In this document: piece after piece, positions 18,010 to 26,433 of the stretch
Layout of the letters: each line of letters starts with the position of its first letter
How positions within the stretch are numbered: the stretch's first letter is position 1
DNA from: Pseudomonadota bacterium
Lineage (GTDB): Bacteria; Pseudomonadota; Gammaproteobacteria; Burkholderiales; Burkholderiaceae_C
DNA: 64,000 bases
Reading direction: 5' to 3'
Assembly (NCBI GenBank): GCA_018241405.1
Contig: JAFEDY010000019.1
Location: forward strand, 1,709-65,708
Translations under genes and position numbers: made by a program
The notes under the pieces: model-generated
Seen by the model: only the letters and a program-made list of their open reading frames with translations
Told to the model about the DNA's origin: nothing
The model's database searches: none

Positions 18010-21000
18010 ATGACAACAAAATATGGCATGCGCGGGGCGATGGTGGCCCTGCTGGTTCTGGCCGCTGGCGCCGTCCAGGCCCTCACCGTGACCAGCCTGT
18101 CCCCGCAGGGCGAGGTGGCGCGCGTGCGCCAGGTCGTCGCCAAGTTTGACGGCCCGGCCGTGCGGCTTGGCGACCCGCAGGCACCCGCGCCGTTCACTCT
18201 GTCCTGCAGCGATGCCGATGCCGCCAAGGGCCAGGGGCGCTGGACGGGAGCGCGCGAATGGGTCTACGACTTTGCCCAGGACCTGCCGCCCGGTGTGCGC
18301 TGCACGGTCAGCGCAAAAGCAGGATTCAAATCGGCCTCTGGCGCGCAACTGACGGGCGCCAGCAGCTATCAATTCAATACTGGAGGCCCGTTCGTGCAGA
18401 GCGTGCGCCCCGGCACCTGGCAGGAGATCGACGAGGAGCAGTTCTTCGTGCTGCAGTTGAATGGCCCGGCCACGCCCGCGAGCCTGCTGGAGCATATGTG
18501 GTGCGCGGCCGAGGGCGTGGGCGAGCGCGTGCCCGTGCGCCTGGTCGAGGGCACGCAGCGCGCCGATCTGCTCAAGTCCCTGCACTTGGACAAGGCCGCG
18601 GCCAAGGAGCCGCTGCGCTACGCCACGCTGACCTGCGGGCGGCGCCTCACGGCGGGCAGCCAGATGCAGCTGGTCTATGGCAAGGGTGTGGCCACACCCA
18701 GCGGCGTGGCCAACAGCGTGGAGAAGCACTTTGCCTACAAGGTGCGTCAGCCCTTTGCCGTCGAGTTTGGCTGCGAGCGCGAGAACGCCCAGTCTGCCTG
18801 CCTGCCCGTGCGCCCCATGCGCCTGGCCTTCAACGCGCCCGTGCCGCGCAAGCTGGCCCAGGACATACGCCTGAAGGGCGGCGACCAGACGCTGGCGCCG
18901 AAAGCCGAGGGCGAGGGGGACGGCGACGCCCTGGTCAACGGCGTGACGTTTGCCGCGCCGTTTGCGCCGCAGACGCAGTACCTGCTGTCGCTGCCCGCGG
19001 GCTTCAAGGACGCGGCCGGGCGCGCGCCGGCCAATGCGCAGAGCTTTCCGCTCAAGGTGGCGACCGGCGCCATGCCGCCGCTGGCCAAGTTTGCCGCCGC
19101 GCCCTTTGGCGTGGTGGAGCGCTTTGCCGAGGGGGCGGACGGCCCGGCGCTGCTGCCCGTCACGCTGCGCAAGGTGGAGGCGCGGCTCGATGTCCAGGGC
19201 CTGCAACCAGGCTCCGGAAAGGTGAGCACGCTGCGGCCGGAAAGCGACGCCGACATCATCGCCTGGCTGCGCAAGCTGCAGCGCTATGACGAGGCCACGG
19301 TGGAGCGTGCCCAGGCCCGCCGCGACGTCAAGACCCCGCTGCCCGCGGTGCTGGATGAGCGCGATGCCGGCCAGGTGCAGACGCGCATGCTGTCGCTGCT
19401 CGCCGGCCAGGCCGGCGTGAAGCAGCTGGATTTGCCCGCGCCGGCCCAGGACGACCCGCGCCCCTTCGAGGTGGTGGGCATTCCCTTGCCGCCGGGCTTT
19501 TCGGTGGTGGAGATCGCCTCGCCGCTGCTGGGCCAGTCGCTGCTGGACGCGCGCTATGGGGCAGGGCGCAGCATGTACGTGCGCACCAGCGCCCTGGTCA
19601 CCAACCTGGGCGTGCATTTCAAGCTGGGCCGCGAGAACGCCGTGGCCTGGGTCACCACGCTGGACAAGGGCCGGCCCGTGGCGGGTGCGCAACTGCAGGT
19701 CTCCAGCTGCGACGGCAAGCCGCTGGCCAAGGCGACGACGGGCGCCGACGGCGTGGCCCGTTTCGAGGGCCTGGCGAGCGAGCCGCCGGTGTGCAGCGGC
19801 GAGGACGACTGGCGCCGCGCCTACTTCGTGAGCGCGCGCACGCAAGGCGAGCTGGCCTTCACCTGGAGCGACTGGCAGCGCGGCATAGAGCCCTGGCGCT
19901 TCAACGTGCCCACCAGCAGCGCGCCGCGCCCCGATGAGGTGGCGCACACCATCTTCGACCGCACGCTGTTGCGCGCGGGCGAGACCATTTCGATGAAGCA
20001 CCTGCTGCGCACCGAGACCGGCCGCGGCTTTGGCCTGCCCGATGCGCGCCCCACCGAGCTGCTCATCACCCATGTGGGCAGCGGCCAGCAGTTCACGCAG
20101 CCGCTCCAATGGCGCAAGACGGCGACCGGGGGGCTCTCTGCCGAGAGCACTTTCGCCGTGCAGCCGGCCGCCAAGCTGGGCGAATACCAGGTGCAGCTGC
20201 GCGCCGGTGCGGCGGGCAAAGAGGGCGAGGCAGGCGGTGAGCAGCGCAGCCTGGAGTCCGGCAGCTTTCGCGTCGAGGAGTTCCGCCTGCCCGTGCTGCA
20301 GGGGCGCATTGCCCCTGTGGGCCAGCAGCCCCTGGTGCACCCGCGCAGCGTGCCCACGGATGTGCAGGTTAGCTACGTAGCGGGCGGCGCCGCGGCGCGC
20401 CTGCCGGTGCGCGTGTCGGCCATGGTGCGCGCCAAGCCGCTGCAGTTTGCCGACTTCGACGACTTCAGCTTCCAGTCGCCACGCGGGCGCGACGCGGGCA
20501 GCGCGGGCAACGACGATGAGGAAGCGACAAACCAGAGCGCGCGCGTGATCGCCGACAAGCTGCCGCTCATGCTTGACAAGAACGGCGTCGGGCGCCTGAC
20601 GATCGACGGCGTGCCCCAGGCCCCGCGGGCGCAGGAGCTGGTGCTGGAGGCCAGCTACGCCGACCCCAATGGCGAGCTGCAGACCCTGCGCAGCACCAAC
20701 ACATTGTGGCCCGCGGCAGTGGTGGCCGGCATCAAGACCGAGGGCTGGGTGTCGAGCGGCGCGCGCGTGCGCCTGCAGGCGCTGGCCCTGTCGGCGGGTG
20801 GCAAGCCGCTGGCCGGCGTGCCGCTGGCCGTGCAGGCCATTGCGCGCAGCACCACCAGCAGCAGAAAGCGCCTGGTGGGCGGCTTCTACAGCTATGACAA
20901 CAAGACCACGACCCGCGACCTGGGCACGCTGTGCACCGGCAAGAGCGATGCGCGCGGCCTGCTGCTGTGCGACGCCAGGCTCGACGACCCAGGCGAGGTG

Positions 21001-23961
21001 GAGCTGGTCGTCAGCGCACGCGACAAGGACGGCAACGAGGCCCAGGCCGCGTCCTCGGTCTGGGTCACCAAGCGTGGCGAGCTCTGGTTTGGCGGCCAGG
21101 ACCATGACCGCATCGACCTGCTGCCGGAGAAGAAAAACTACCAGCCGGGCGAGACCGCGCGCCTGCAGCTGCGCATGCCGTTTCGCCAGGCCACGGCCCT
21201 GGTCAGCGTGGAGCGCGAGGGCGTGATCAGCACGCGTGTGGTGCAGCTCAGCGGCCAGGACCCGACCGTCGAGGTCAAGATCGAAGAAGGCTGGGCGCCC
21301 AACGTCTACGTGAGCGTGCTGGTGCTGCGCGGGCGCCTGTACGAGGTGCCCTGGTACAGCTTCTTCACCTGGGGCTTCAAGGCGCCGCGCGAATGGTGGA
21401 ACGCCTTCTGGTACGAGGGCCGCGAATACCGCGCGCCCACGGCCATGGTGGATCTGTCCAGGCCCGCCTACCGCCTGGGCCTGGCCGAGCTGCGCGTGGG
21501 CCATGCGGCGCACCAGATTGCGGTGCAGGTCCAGGCCGACAAGGACAGCTACCCCGTGCGCGGCAAGGCACAGGTCACCATTCAAGCGCGCCTGCCCGAC
21601 GGCAAGCCCGCCGCAGGGGCCGAGGTGGCGCTGGCTGCCGTAGACCAGGCGCTGCTCGAGCTCATGCCCAACCGCAGCTGGGACCTGCTCGGCGCCATGC
21701 TGCAGCGCCGCGCCTGGGGCGTGGCCACCTCCACGGCGCAGATGGAGATCATCGGCCGGCGCCACTACGGCAAGAAGGCCGTGCCCGCGGGCGGCGGCGG
21801 CGGGCGCGCGCCCACGCGCGAGCTGCTCGATACGCTCCTCTTGTGGCAGCCGGCCATCAAGCTCGATGCCCAGGGCCAGGCCCGCGTCACAGTGCCGCTC
21901 AACGATGCGCTGACCACCTTCAAGGTGGTGGCCGTGGCCGATGCGGGCCTCGGCCTGTTCGGCACCGGCAGCACCAGCATTCGCGCCACGCAGGACCTGC
22001 AGATCATCAGCGGCCTGCCGCCGCTGGTGCGCGAGGACGACCAGTACCGCGCCCAGCTCACGCTGCGCAACGGCACGGCCCGGGCCATGAAGGTGGAGGT
22101 CACGCCGCGCGCCACGCTGCTCACGCTCGCGCCGCAGACCGTGGACATCCCCGCGGGCGAGGCGCGCGAACTGGCCTGGGACGTCACCGCCCCCGCGCAG
22201 CTCGGACAGACGCGTGCCCAGGCCATCCTGTGGGAGGTGGAGGCGCGCGACCTGCTTGGCGGCGCGCGCGATGCGCTCAAGGCCAGCCAGCGGCTGGTGC
22301 CGGCCTGGCCGCTTACGGTGCAGCAGGCCACGCTGGTGCAGGTGGATGGGGCGTACCGCGTGGACGTGGCGCCGCCCGCGGGTGCACTGCCCGGGCGCGG
22401 CGGCGTGAGGCTTGCGCTGCAGCCCAGCCTGGCCGAGGGCCTGCCGGGCGTGCGCGACTGGTGGGCGCGCTACCCCTATGCCTGCCTGGAGCAGCAGGCC
22501 AGCAAGGCCATGGGCATGGGCGACGGCAAGGCATGGCAGACAATAGTCGCCAAGCTGCCCACCTATCTGGACGGCGATGGCCTGGCCTACTACTTCCCCC
22601 CCCAGGCCGGCGGCGCCGACCGCGGCAGCGACACGCTCAGCGCCTACCTGCTGGCGGCATCGCACGAGGCCGCGCGCCTGGCGCCCGAATTTGCCCTGCC
22701 GCCCGAGGCGCGCGACCCTTTGGAGCGCGGCTTGGCCGCGTTTGTCGAGGGCCGCATAGAGCGCAATTTCTGGAGCCCGCGCAAGGATCTGGACATGCGC
22801 AAGCTCGCCGCCATCGAGGCGCTGTCGCGCTACGGCAAGGCCCAGGCGCGCTGGCTGACCAGCCTGACCATTGCGCCCAACCAGTGGCCCACGCATGCGG
22901 TGATCGACTGGCTCAACATCCTGCGGCGCATGCAGGACGTGCCCCAGCGCGCCCAGCGCCTGCAGGAGGCCACGCAGATCCTGCGCGCGCGCCTGTCCTA
23001 CCAGGGCAGTCGCCTGGGCTTCAGTACCGAGCAGGACGACGCCTGGTGGTGGCTGATGCAGAACTCCGACGTGAACAGCGCGCGCCTGATCCTTGCCGTC
23101 CTGGACGACCCGGCGTGGAAGGACGAGCTGGGGCGCCTGGCCGGCGGCTTCATCGCGCGCCAGCAGGGCGGCGCCTGGCACACCACCACCGCCAACCTGT
23201 GGGGTGGGCTGGCGCTGGCGCGGTTCAGCGCCCGGCTGGAGGCTACGCCGGTGGCCGGCACCACGCGCGCCAGCATGGGCGGCGCGTCTGCCAGCGTGGA
23301 CTGGGCCAAGGTTGCGCGCGTGCAGGCCGCTGATGCCACGGGTGCCGCGCACCAGGGCCGCTGGTTCGGCGCGCCCGACGCTCCCGGCATGCTGACCCAC
23401 AACACCCTATTCCTGCCCTGGGCCGGCAGCCAGCAGCTCAGCGTCACGCAGCGGGGGCCGGGCCGGCCCTGGCTCACGCTGCAGTCGGTGGCCGCCGTGC
23501 CGGTGCGGGAGTCCTTCAGCGCGGGTTTTGCTATCACGCGCAGCATCACGCCCGTGGAGCAGGCCAACAAGGATTTGCCCGCCGGCAGCTACACGCGCGG
23601 CGATGTGCTGCGCGTCACGCTGGAGGTCACGGGCCAGGCGGACATGAGCTGGGTGGCGATCACCGATCCCGTGCCCGCCGGCGCCACCATCCTGGGCAGC
23701 GGCCTGGGGCGCGATTCCGAGATCGCTACCCAGGGCGAAAAGCGCAGCGGCAGCGGCTGGCCCGCGTTCGAGGAGCGCGGCTTCGAGTCCTTCCGCGGCT
23801 ACTACGAGTACCTGCCCAAGGGCACGGTGAAGATGGAGTACACGCTGCGCCTGAACAACGCGGGCGACTTCGCGCTGCCACCGAGCCGCGTCTCGGCGCT
23901 CTATGCGCCCGAGATGTTCGGCGAGGCGCCCAACGCACGCGTGAAGGTGGTGCAACCCTAG
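18010..23961 (+). CDS. Bacterial alpha-2-macroglobulin with thioester motif
   Basis: 1983-residue periplasmic alpha-2-macroglobulin of the YfhM type, thought to trap proteases that reach the periplasm. The chain is a series of macroglobulin beta domains with the bait/MG7 region (about 870-1290) and then the thioester domain: Cys1492-Leu-Glu-Gln1495 in YPYACLEQQASKAMG is intact. The start at 18010 has GGAAGGA 8 nt upstream. The signal peptide ends near ALA/VQA and I see no lipobox cysteine, unlike lipoprotein YfhM, so it may be soluble. The usual partner pbpC lies about 15 kb downstream. A dispersed repeat lies at residues 101-125. Confidence 0.93.
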   Translation: MTTKYGMRGAMVALLVLAAGAVQALTVTSLSPQGEVARVRQVVAKFDGPAVRLGDPQAPAPFTLSCSDADAAKGQGRWTGAREWVYDFAQDLPPGVRCTVSAKAGFKSASGAQLTGASSYQFNTGGPFVQSVRPGTWQEIDEEQFFVLQLNGPATPASLLEHMWCAAEGVGERVPVRLVEGTQRADLLKSLHLDKAAAKEPLRYATLTCGRRLTAGSQMQLVYGKGVATPSGVANSVEKHFAYKVRQPFAVEFGCERENAQSACLPVRPMRLAFNAPVPRKLAQDIRLKGGDQTLAPKAEGEGDGDALVNGVTFAAPFAPQTQYLLSLPAGFKDAAGRAPANAQSFPLKVATGAMPPLAKFAAAPFGVVERFAEGADGPALLPVTLRKVEARLDVQGLQPGSGKVSTLRPESDADIIAWLRKLQRYDEATVERAQARRDVKTPLPAVLDERDAGQVQTRMLSLLAGQAGVKQLDLPAPAQDDPRPFEVVGIPLPPGFSVVEIASPLLGQSLLDARYGAGRSMYVRTSALVTNLGVHFKLGRENAVAWVTTLDKGRPVAGAQLQVSSCDGKPLAKATTGADGVARFEGLASEPPVCSGEDDWRRAYFVSARTQGELAFTWSDWQRGIEPWRFNVPTSSAPRPDEVAHTIFDRTLLRAGETISMKHLLRTETGRGFGLPDARPTELLITHVGSGQQFTQPLQWRKTATGGLSAESTFAVQPAAKLGEYQVQLRAGAAGKEGEAGGEQRSLESGSFRVEEFRLPVLQGRIAPVGQQPLVHPRSVPTDVQVSYVAGGAAARLPVRVSAMVRAKPLQFADFDDFSFQSPRGRDAGSAGNDDEEATNQSARVIADKLPLMLDKNGVGRLTIDGVPQAPRAQELVLEASYADPNGELQTLRSTNTLWPAAVVAGIKTEGWVSSGARVRLQALALSAGGKPLAGVPLAVQAIARSTTSSRKRLVGGFYSYDNKTTTRDLGTLCTGKSDARGLLLCDARLDDPGEVELVVSARDKDGNEAQAASSVWVTKRGELWFGGQDHDRIDLLPEKKNYQPGETARLQLRMPFRQATALVSVEREGVISTRVVQLSGQDPTVEVKIEEGWAPNVYVSVLVLRGRLYEVPWYSFFTWGFKAPREWWNAFWYEGREYRAPTAMVDLSRPAYRLGLAELRVGHAAHQIAVQVQADKDSYPVRGKAQVTIQARLPDGKPAAGAEVALAAVDQALLELMPNRSWDLLGAMLQRRAWGVATSTAQMEIIGRRHYGKKAVPAGGGGGRAPTRELLDTLLLWQPAIKLDAQGQARVTVPLNDALTTFKVVAVADAGLGLFGTGSTSIRATQDLQIISGLPPLVREDDQYRAQLTLRNGTARAMKVEVTPRATLLTLAPQTVDIPAGEARELAWDVTAPAQLGQTRAQAILWEVEARDLLGGARDALKASQRLVPAWPLTVQQATLVQVDGAYRVDVAPPAGALPGRGGVRLALQPSLAEGLPGVRDWWARYPYACLEQQASKAMGMGDGKAWQTIVAKLPTYLDGDGLAYYFPPQAGGADRGSDTLSAYLLAASHEAARLAPEFALPPEARDPLERGLAAFVEGRIERNFWSPRKDLDMRKLAAIEALSRYGKAQARWLTSLTIAPNQWPTHAVIDWLNILRRMQDVPQRAQRLQEATQILRARLSYQGSRLGFSTEQDDAWWWLMQNSDVNSARLILAVLDDPAWKDELGRLAGGFIARQQGGAWHTTTANLWGGLALARFSARLEATPVAGTTRASMGGASASVDWAKVARVQAADATGAAHQGRWFGAPDAPGMLTHNTLFLPWAGSQQLSVTQRGPGRPWLTLQSVAAVPVRESFSAGFAITRSITPVEQANKDLPAGSYTRGDVLRVTLEVTGQADMSWVAITDPVPAGATILGSGLGRDSEIATQGEKRSGSGWPAFEERGFESFRGYYEYLPKGTVKMEYTLRLNNAGDFALPPSRVSALYAPEMFGEAPNARVKVVQP
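18313..18384 (-). repeat. Dispersed Comamonadaceae-type repeat, copy 3 (inside alpha-2-macroglobulin, inverted)
   Basis: Read on the minus strand it gives TTGATAGCTGCTGGCGCCCG and then GCGCCAGAGGCCGATTTGAA, the same modules in the same order as the copy at 48291-48357. It is translated in frame in the opposite sense within the first macroglobulin domain. Confidence 0.6.
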
Positions 23962-24024
23962 GGGCATGGGGGCGACGCCAAACCCGGCATCATGTATCCA
24001 CATGTCATTCCTGAAAACCAAGCC

Positions 24025-25134
24025 ATGAGCCTCGTCCAGCGCCTGCCAGTAGGCCCCCTCGACATCGTCGGCGACATCCACGGCGAGATCGCGGCGCTGG
24101 AGCAGCTGCTCGCGCATCTGGGCTACGACCGCGCGGGCCGGCATGCCGATGGTCGCCGCCTGGTGTTCGTCGGCGACTTTTGCGACCGCGGCCCCGACAG
24201 TCCCGCGGTGCTGCGCCTCATCCTGCCCATGCTGGCCAGTGGCCAGGCCCTGGCCGTGCTGGGCAACCACGAGATCAACCTGCTGCGCGACGACGCCAAG
24301 GACGGCTCGGGTTGGTACTTCGACAGCCGCCGCATGTCCGACGAGGCGCGCTACGCCCCGTTTGCGCGCATGCCCATGGACGAGGCGCCGGCCATGCTGG
24401 CGCAGCTCGCCCAGCTGCCGATTGCCCTGGAGCGGGACGACCTGCGCGTGGTCCATGCCGCCTGGTGCGCGCCGCAGATCGCCACGGCGCGCGGCCTGGC
24501 CGCCAGCGGCGCGCGCAGCGCCTACGACGACTACGAGGATCTGGCGGCGCGCCGGGCCAGGGCCAGCGACGTGGCCGGCCGCATGCAGGAAGAGCGCCGG
24601 CAATGGCCCCACAGCCTGGAAGACCACGGCCAGAAGCCGCCCTTCCTGCCCGCGCACAGTGAGCGCGAGCTGGGCAAGTCCATGGTCAACCCGCTCAAGG
24701 TGCTCACGGCCGGCGTGGAGCGCGAATGCCGCACGCCCTTCTACGCCGGTGGCAAATGGCGCTTCGTGCAGCGCGTGGCCTGGTGGAACGAATATGCCGA
24801 TGCGCTGGCCGTCATCGTCGGCCACTACTGGCGCCGCCTGCAGCCCGGCGACGCACCGGCCCACGGGCCGCAGGCCGAAAACCTCTTCGGCCATACCCCG
24901 CCGCTGGCCTGGCATGGCCTGCGCGGCAATGTGTTCTGCGTGGACTATTCCGTGGGCGGGCGCTGGCTGGCGCGCCAGCAGGGCGAGGACCCGAACCGCC
25001 GCTTCAAGCTGGCTGCCATGCGTTGGCCCGAGCGCGAGCTGGTGTTCGACGATGGCACGCGGTTCGCCTCCCAGGGCTATGGTGCGCCCATGCAGGCAGG
25101 TGCGAGTCCAGTCCTGAACCCCACCAGCACGTAA
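24025..25134 (+). CDS. Calcineurin-like metallophosphoesterase
   Basis: 369-residue predicted phosphoesterase with the dinuclear-metal motifs in order: GDIHGE (about 17-22), GDFCDRGPDS (about 51-60), GNHEIN (about 81-86), and later VVHAAWC and IVGHYWRR histidines. This is the PPP-like arrangement seen in bacterial serine/threonine phosphatases and diadenosine tetraphosphatases; substrate cannot be assigned. The start was placed at MSLVQRLPVGP; an ATG at 23992 would add 11 residues. It follows the alpha-2-macroglobulin by 63 nt and precedes the patatin gene by 101 nt, so it could be cotranscribed with either. Confidence 0.85.
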   Translation: MSLVQRLPVGPLDIVGDIHGEIAALEQLLAHLGYDRAGRHADGRRLVFVGDFCDRGPDSPAVLRLILPMLASGQALAVLGNHEINLLRDDAKDGSGWYFDSRRMSDEARYAPFARMPMDEAPAMLAQLAQLPIALERDDLRVVHAAWCAPQIATARGLAASGARSAYDDYEDLAARRARASDVAGRMQEERRQWPHSLEDHGQKPPFLPAHSERELGKSMVNPLKVLTAGVERECRTPFYAGGKWRFVQRVAWWNEYADALAVIVGHYWRRLQPGDAPAHGPQAENLFGHTPPLAWHGLRGNVFCVDYSVGGRWLARQQGEDPNRRFKLAAMRWPERELVFDDGTRFASQGYGAPMQAGASPVLNPTST

Positions 25135-25235
25135 GCGCACGCTGCGCCAAACGGCCCCGATTTTCTTGTGTTTGCAGGGGCACCGGTCTACCATGACTGC
25201 GGCCGTTCCATGCGGATGCGGCGGAGGGCAGGCAG

Positions 25236-26387
25236 ATGGCAGTCGATGGAAAAACGATGGGGCTTGCGCTCTCCGGTGGTGGCTACCGGGCCACGCTGTT
25301 CGGACTGGGCTCGTTGTGGCGGCTCAATGATGCGGGCCTCTTGGGCCGGCTCGATCGCATCACCGGCGTCTCGGGCGGCGCCATTGTGCTGGGGGTGCTG
25401 GCCCATGCCTGGCGCCAGCTGCGCTTGGCAGACGGCCGCGCCAGCAACTTTGCCGAGGTCGTCGCGGCGCCGGTGCGGCGCCTGTGTTCCAGCACCATCG
25501 ACATTGGCGCGGGAGTGGCCGGCACGCTTGTGCCGGGCAAGAGCGCGGGCGAGTTTCTGGCAGATCGCTATCGCCAGGATCTGTTCGGTGACACCGGCCT
25601 CAAGGCGTTGCCTTCCCTGGCAGATGGGGCGCCGATCTTCATCTTCTATGCGACCAATCTGCAGACCGGGCGCAGCTTCCGCTTCCGCCAGGACTACATC
25701 GCCGATTACATGCTGGGCATGGCGCACAACGTAGACATTGCGCTGGCGGTGGCCGTTGCGGCCTCGAGCGCCTTCCCGCCGATCTTCTCGCCCATCGTGC
25801 TCAAAACCGACCCGGCCGCATGGACCGAAGGCAGCGCGTTACCCGAGCTCGATGCGCTGCGCAGGCGCATCGTTCTGGCCGACGGCGGCGTGTACGACAA
25901 CATGGGGCTGGAGGCGCTGGTCGGCAGGCATGACGGCAACGGCGCGGCCCTAGAGGCTGGAGACGCCAACAAGGTGGACATCGTCCTGGCAAGCGACGCG
26001 GGCGCACCCTTCGAGGTCGAGGACAGTCCACACGAAGACAAACTGAGGCAGCTTGGCCGGGTGCGTGACATCCTGATCGACCAGACACGCGCGCTGCGCA
26101 AGCGTTGGCTGGTCGCCGAGTTCACGGCCAAGCGCCAGCGCGGCGCCTACTGGGGCATAGGCACGCGCATGGCGGCATTCGCCCCTGGCGCGCCGCGCAT
26201 GGCCGTTGATTCCGCGGCCAGCGATGCGCTCAAACAGGTTCCCACACGGCTTGCCGCCTTCGACGATGAGCGGCAAGGGCAGCTGATCAACTGGGGCTAC
26301 GCGCTGTGCGACATATCGCTGCGCGCCAATGCGGGCCTGGCGCCGCCACTGCCCAGCGGCTGGCCCGTGCCCGAGTGGCCGCTGTGA
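25236..26387 (+). CDS. Patatin-like phospholipase (cassette gene 1)
   Basis: 383-residue patatin-fold hydrolase. The oxyanion loop is GGGYRA (14-19), the nucleophile elbow GVSGG with Ser46, and the catalytic Asp is Asp216 in LADGGVYDNMG, so the Ser-Asp dyad is complete. No signal peptide is seen; it should act from the cytosol on membrane lipids. Patatins of this build serve as membrane-degrading effectors in CBASS (CapV) and other immune systems; no cyclase lies here. GGAGGG precedes the start. It is followed 46 nt later by the CHAT protein, then an MBL enzyme; the three look like one operon. A housekeeping lipase role is the alternative. Confidence 0.9.
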   Translation: MAVDGKTMGLALSGGGYRATLFGLGSLWRLNDAGLLGRLDRITGVSGGAIVLGVLAHAWRQLRLADGRASNFAEVVAAPVRRLCSSTIDIGAGVAGTLVPGKSAGEFLADRYRQDLFGDTGLKALPSLADGAPIFIFYATNLQTGRSFRFRQDYIADYMLGMAHNVDIALAVAVAASSAFPPIFSPIVLKTDPAAWTEGSALPELDALRRRIVLADGGVYDNMGLEALVGRHDGNGAALEAGDANKVDIVLASDAGAPFEVEDSPHEDKLRQLGRVRDILIDQTRALRKRWLVAEFTAKRQRGAYWGIGTRMAAFAPGAPRMAVDSAASDALKQVPTRLAAFDDERQGQLINWGYALCDISLRANAGLAPPLPSGWPVPEWPL

Positions 26388-26433
26388 CCTGTGGCGCACG
26401 CCTGTACCGCAACCACAACGCAGAGGCAGCGAC

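Noticed and set aside
17935-23400. 1821-codon open frame on the minus strand across the alpha-2-macroglobulin gene
   Set aside because: It is the antisense of a clearly coding gene; its product is an Ala/Arg/His/Gly-rich string with no domain, typical of GC-rich shadow frames.
25236-26387. Patatin gene as part of a CBASS operon
   Set aside because: No cGAS/DncV-like nucleotidyltransferase, Cap2 or Cap3 gene is present in the neighbourhood.
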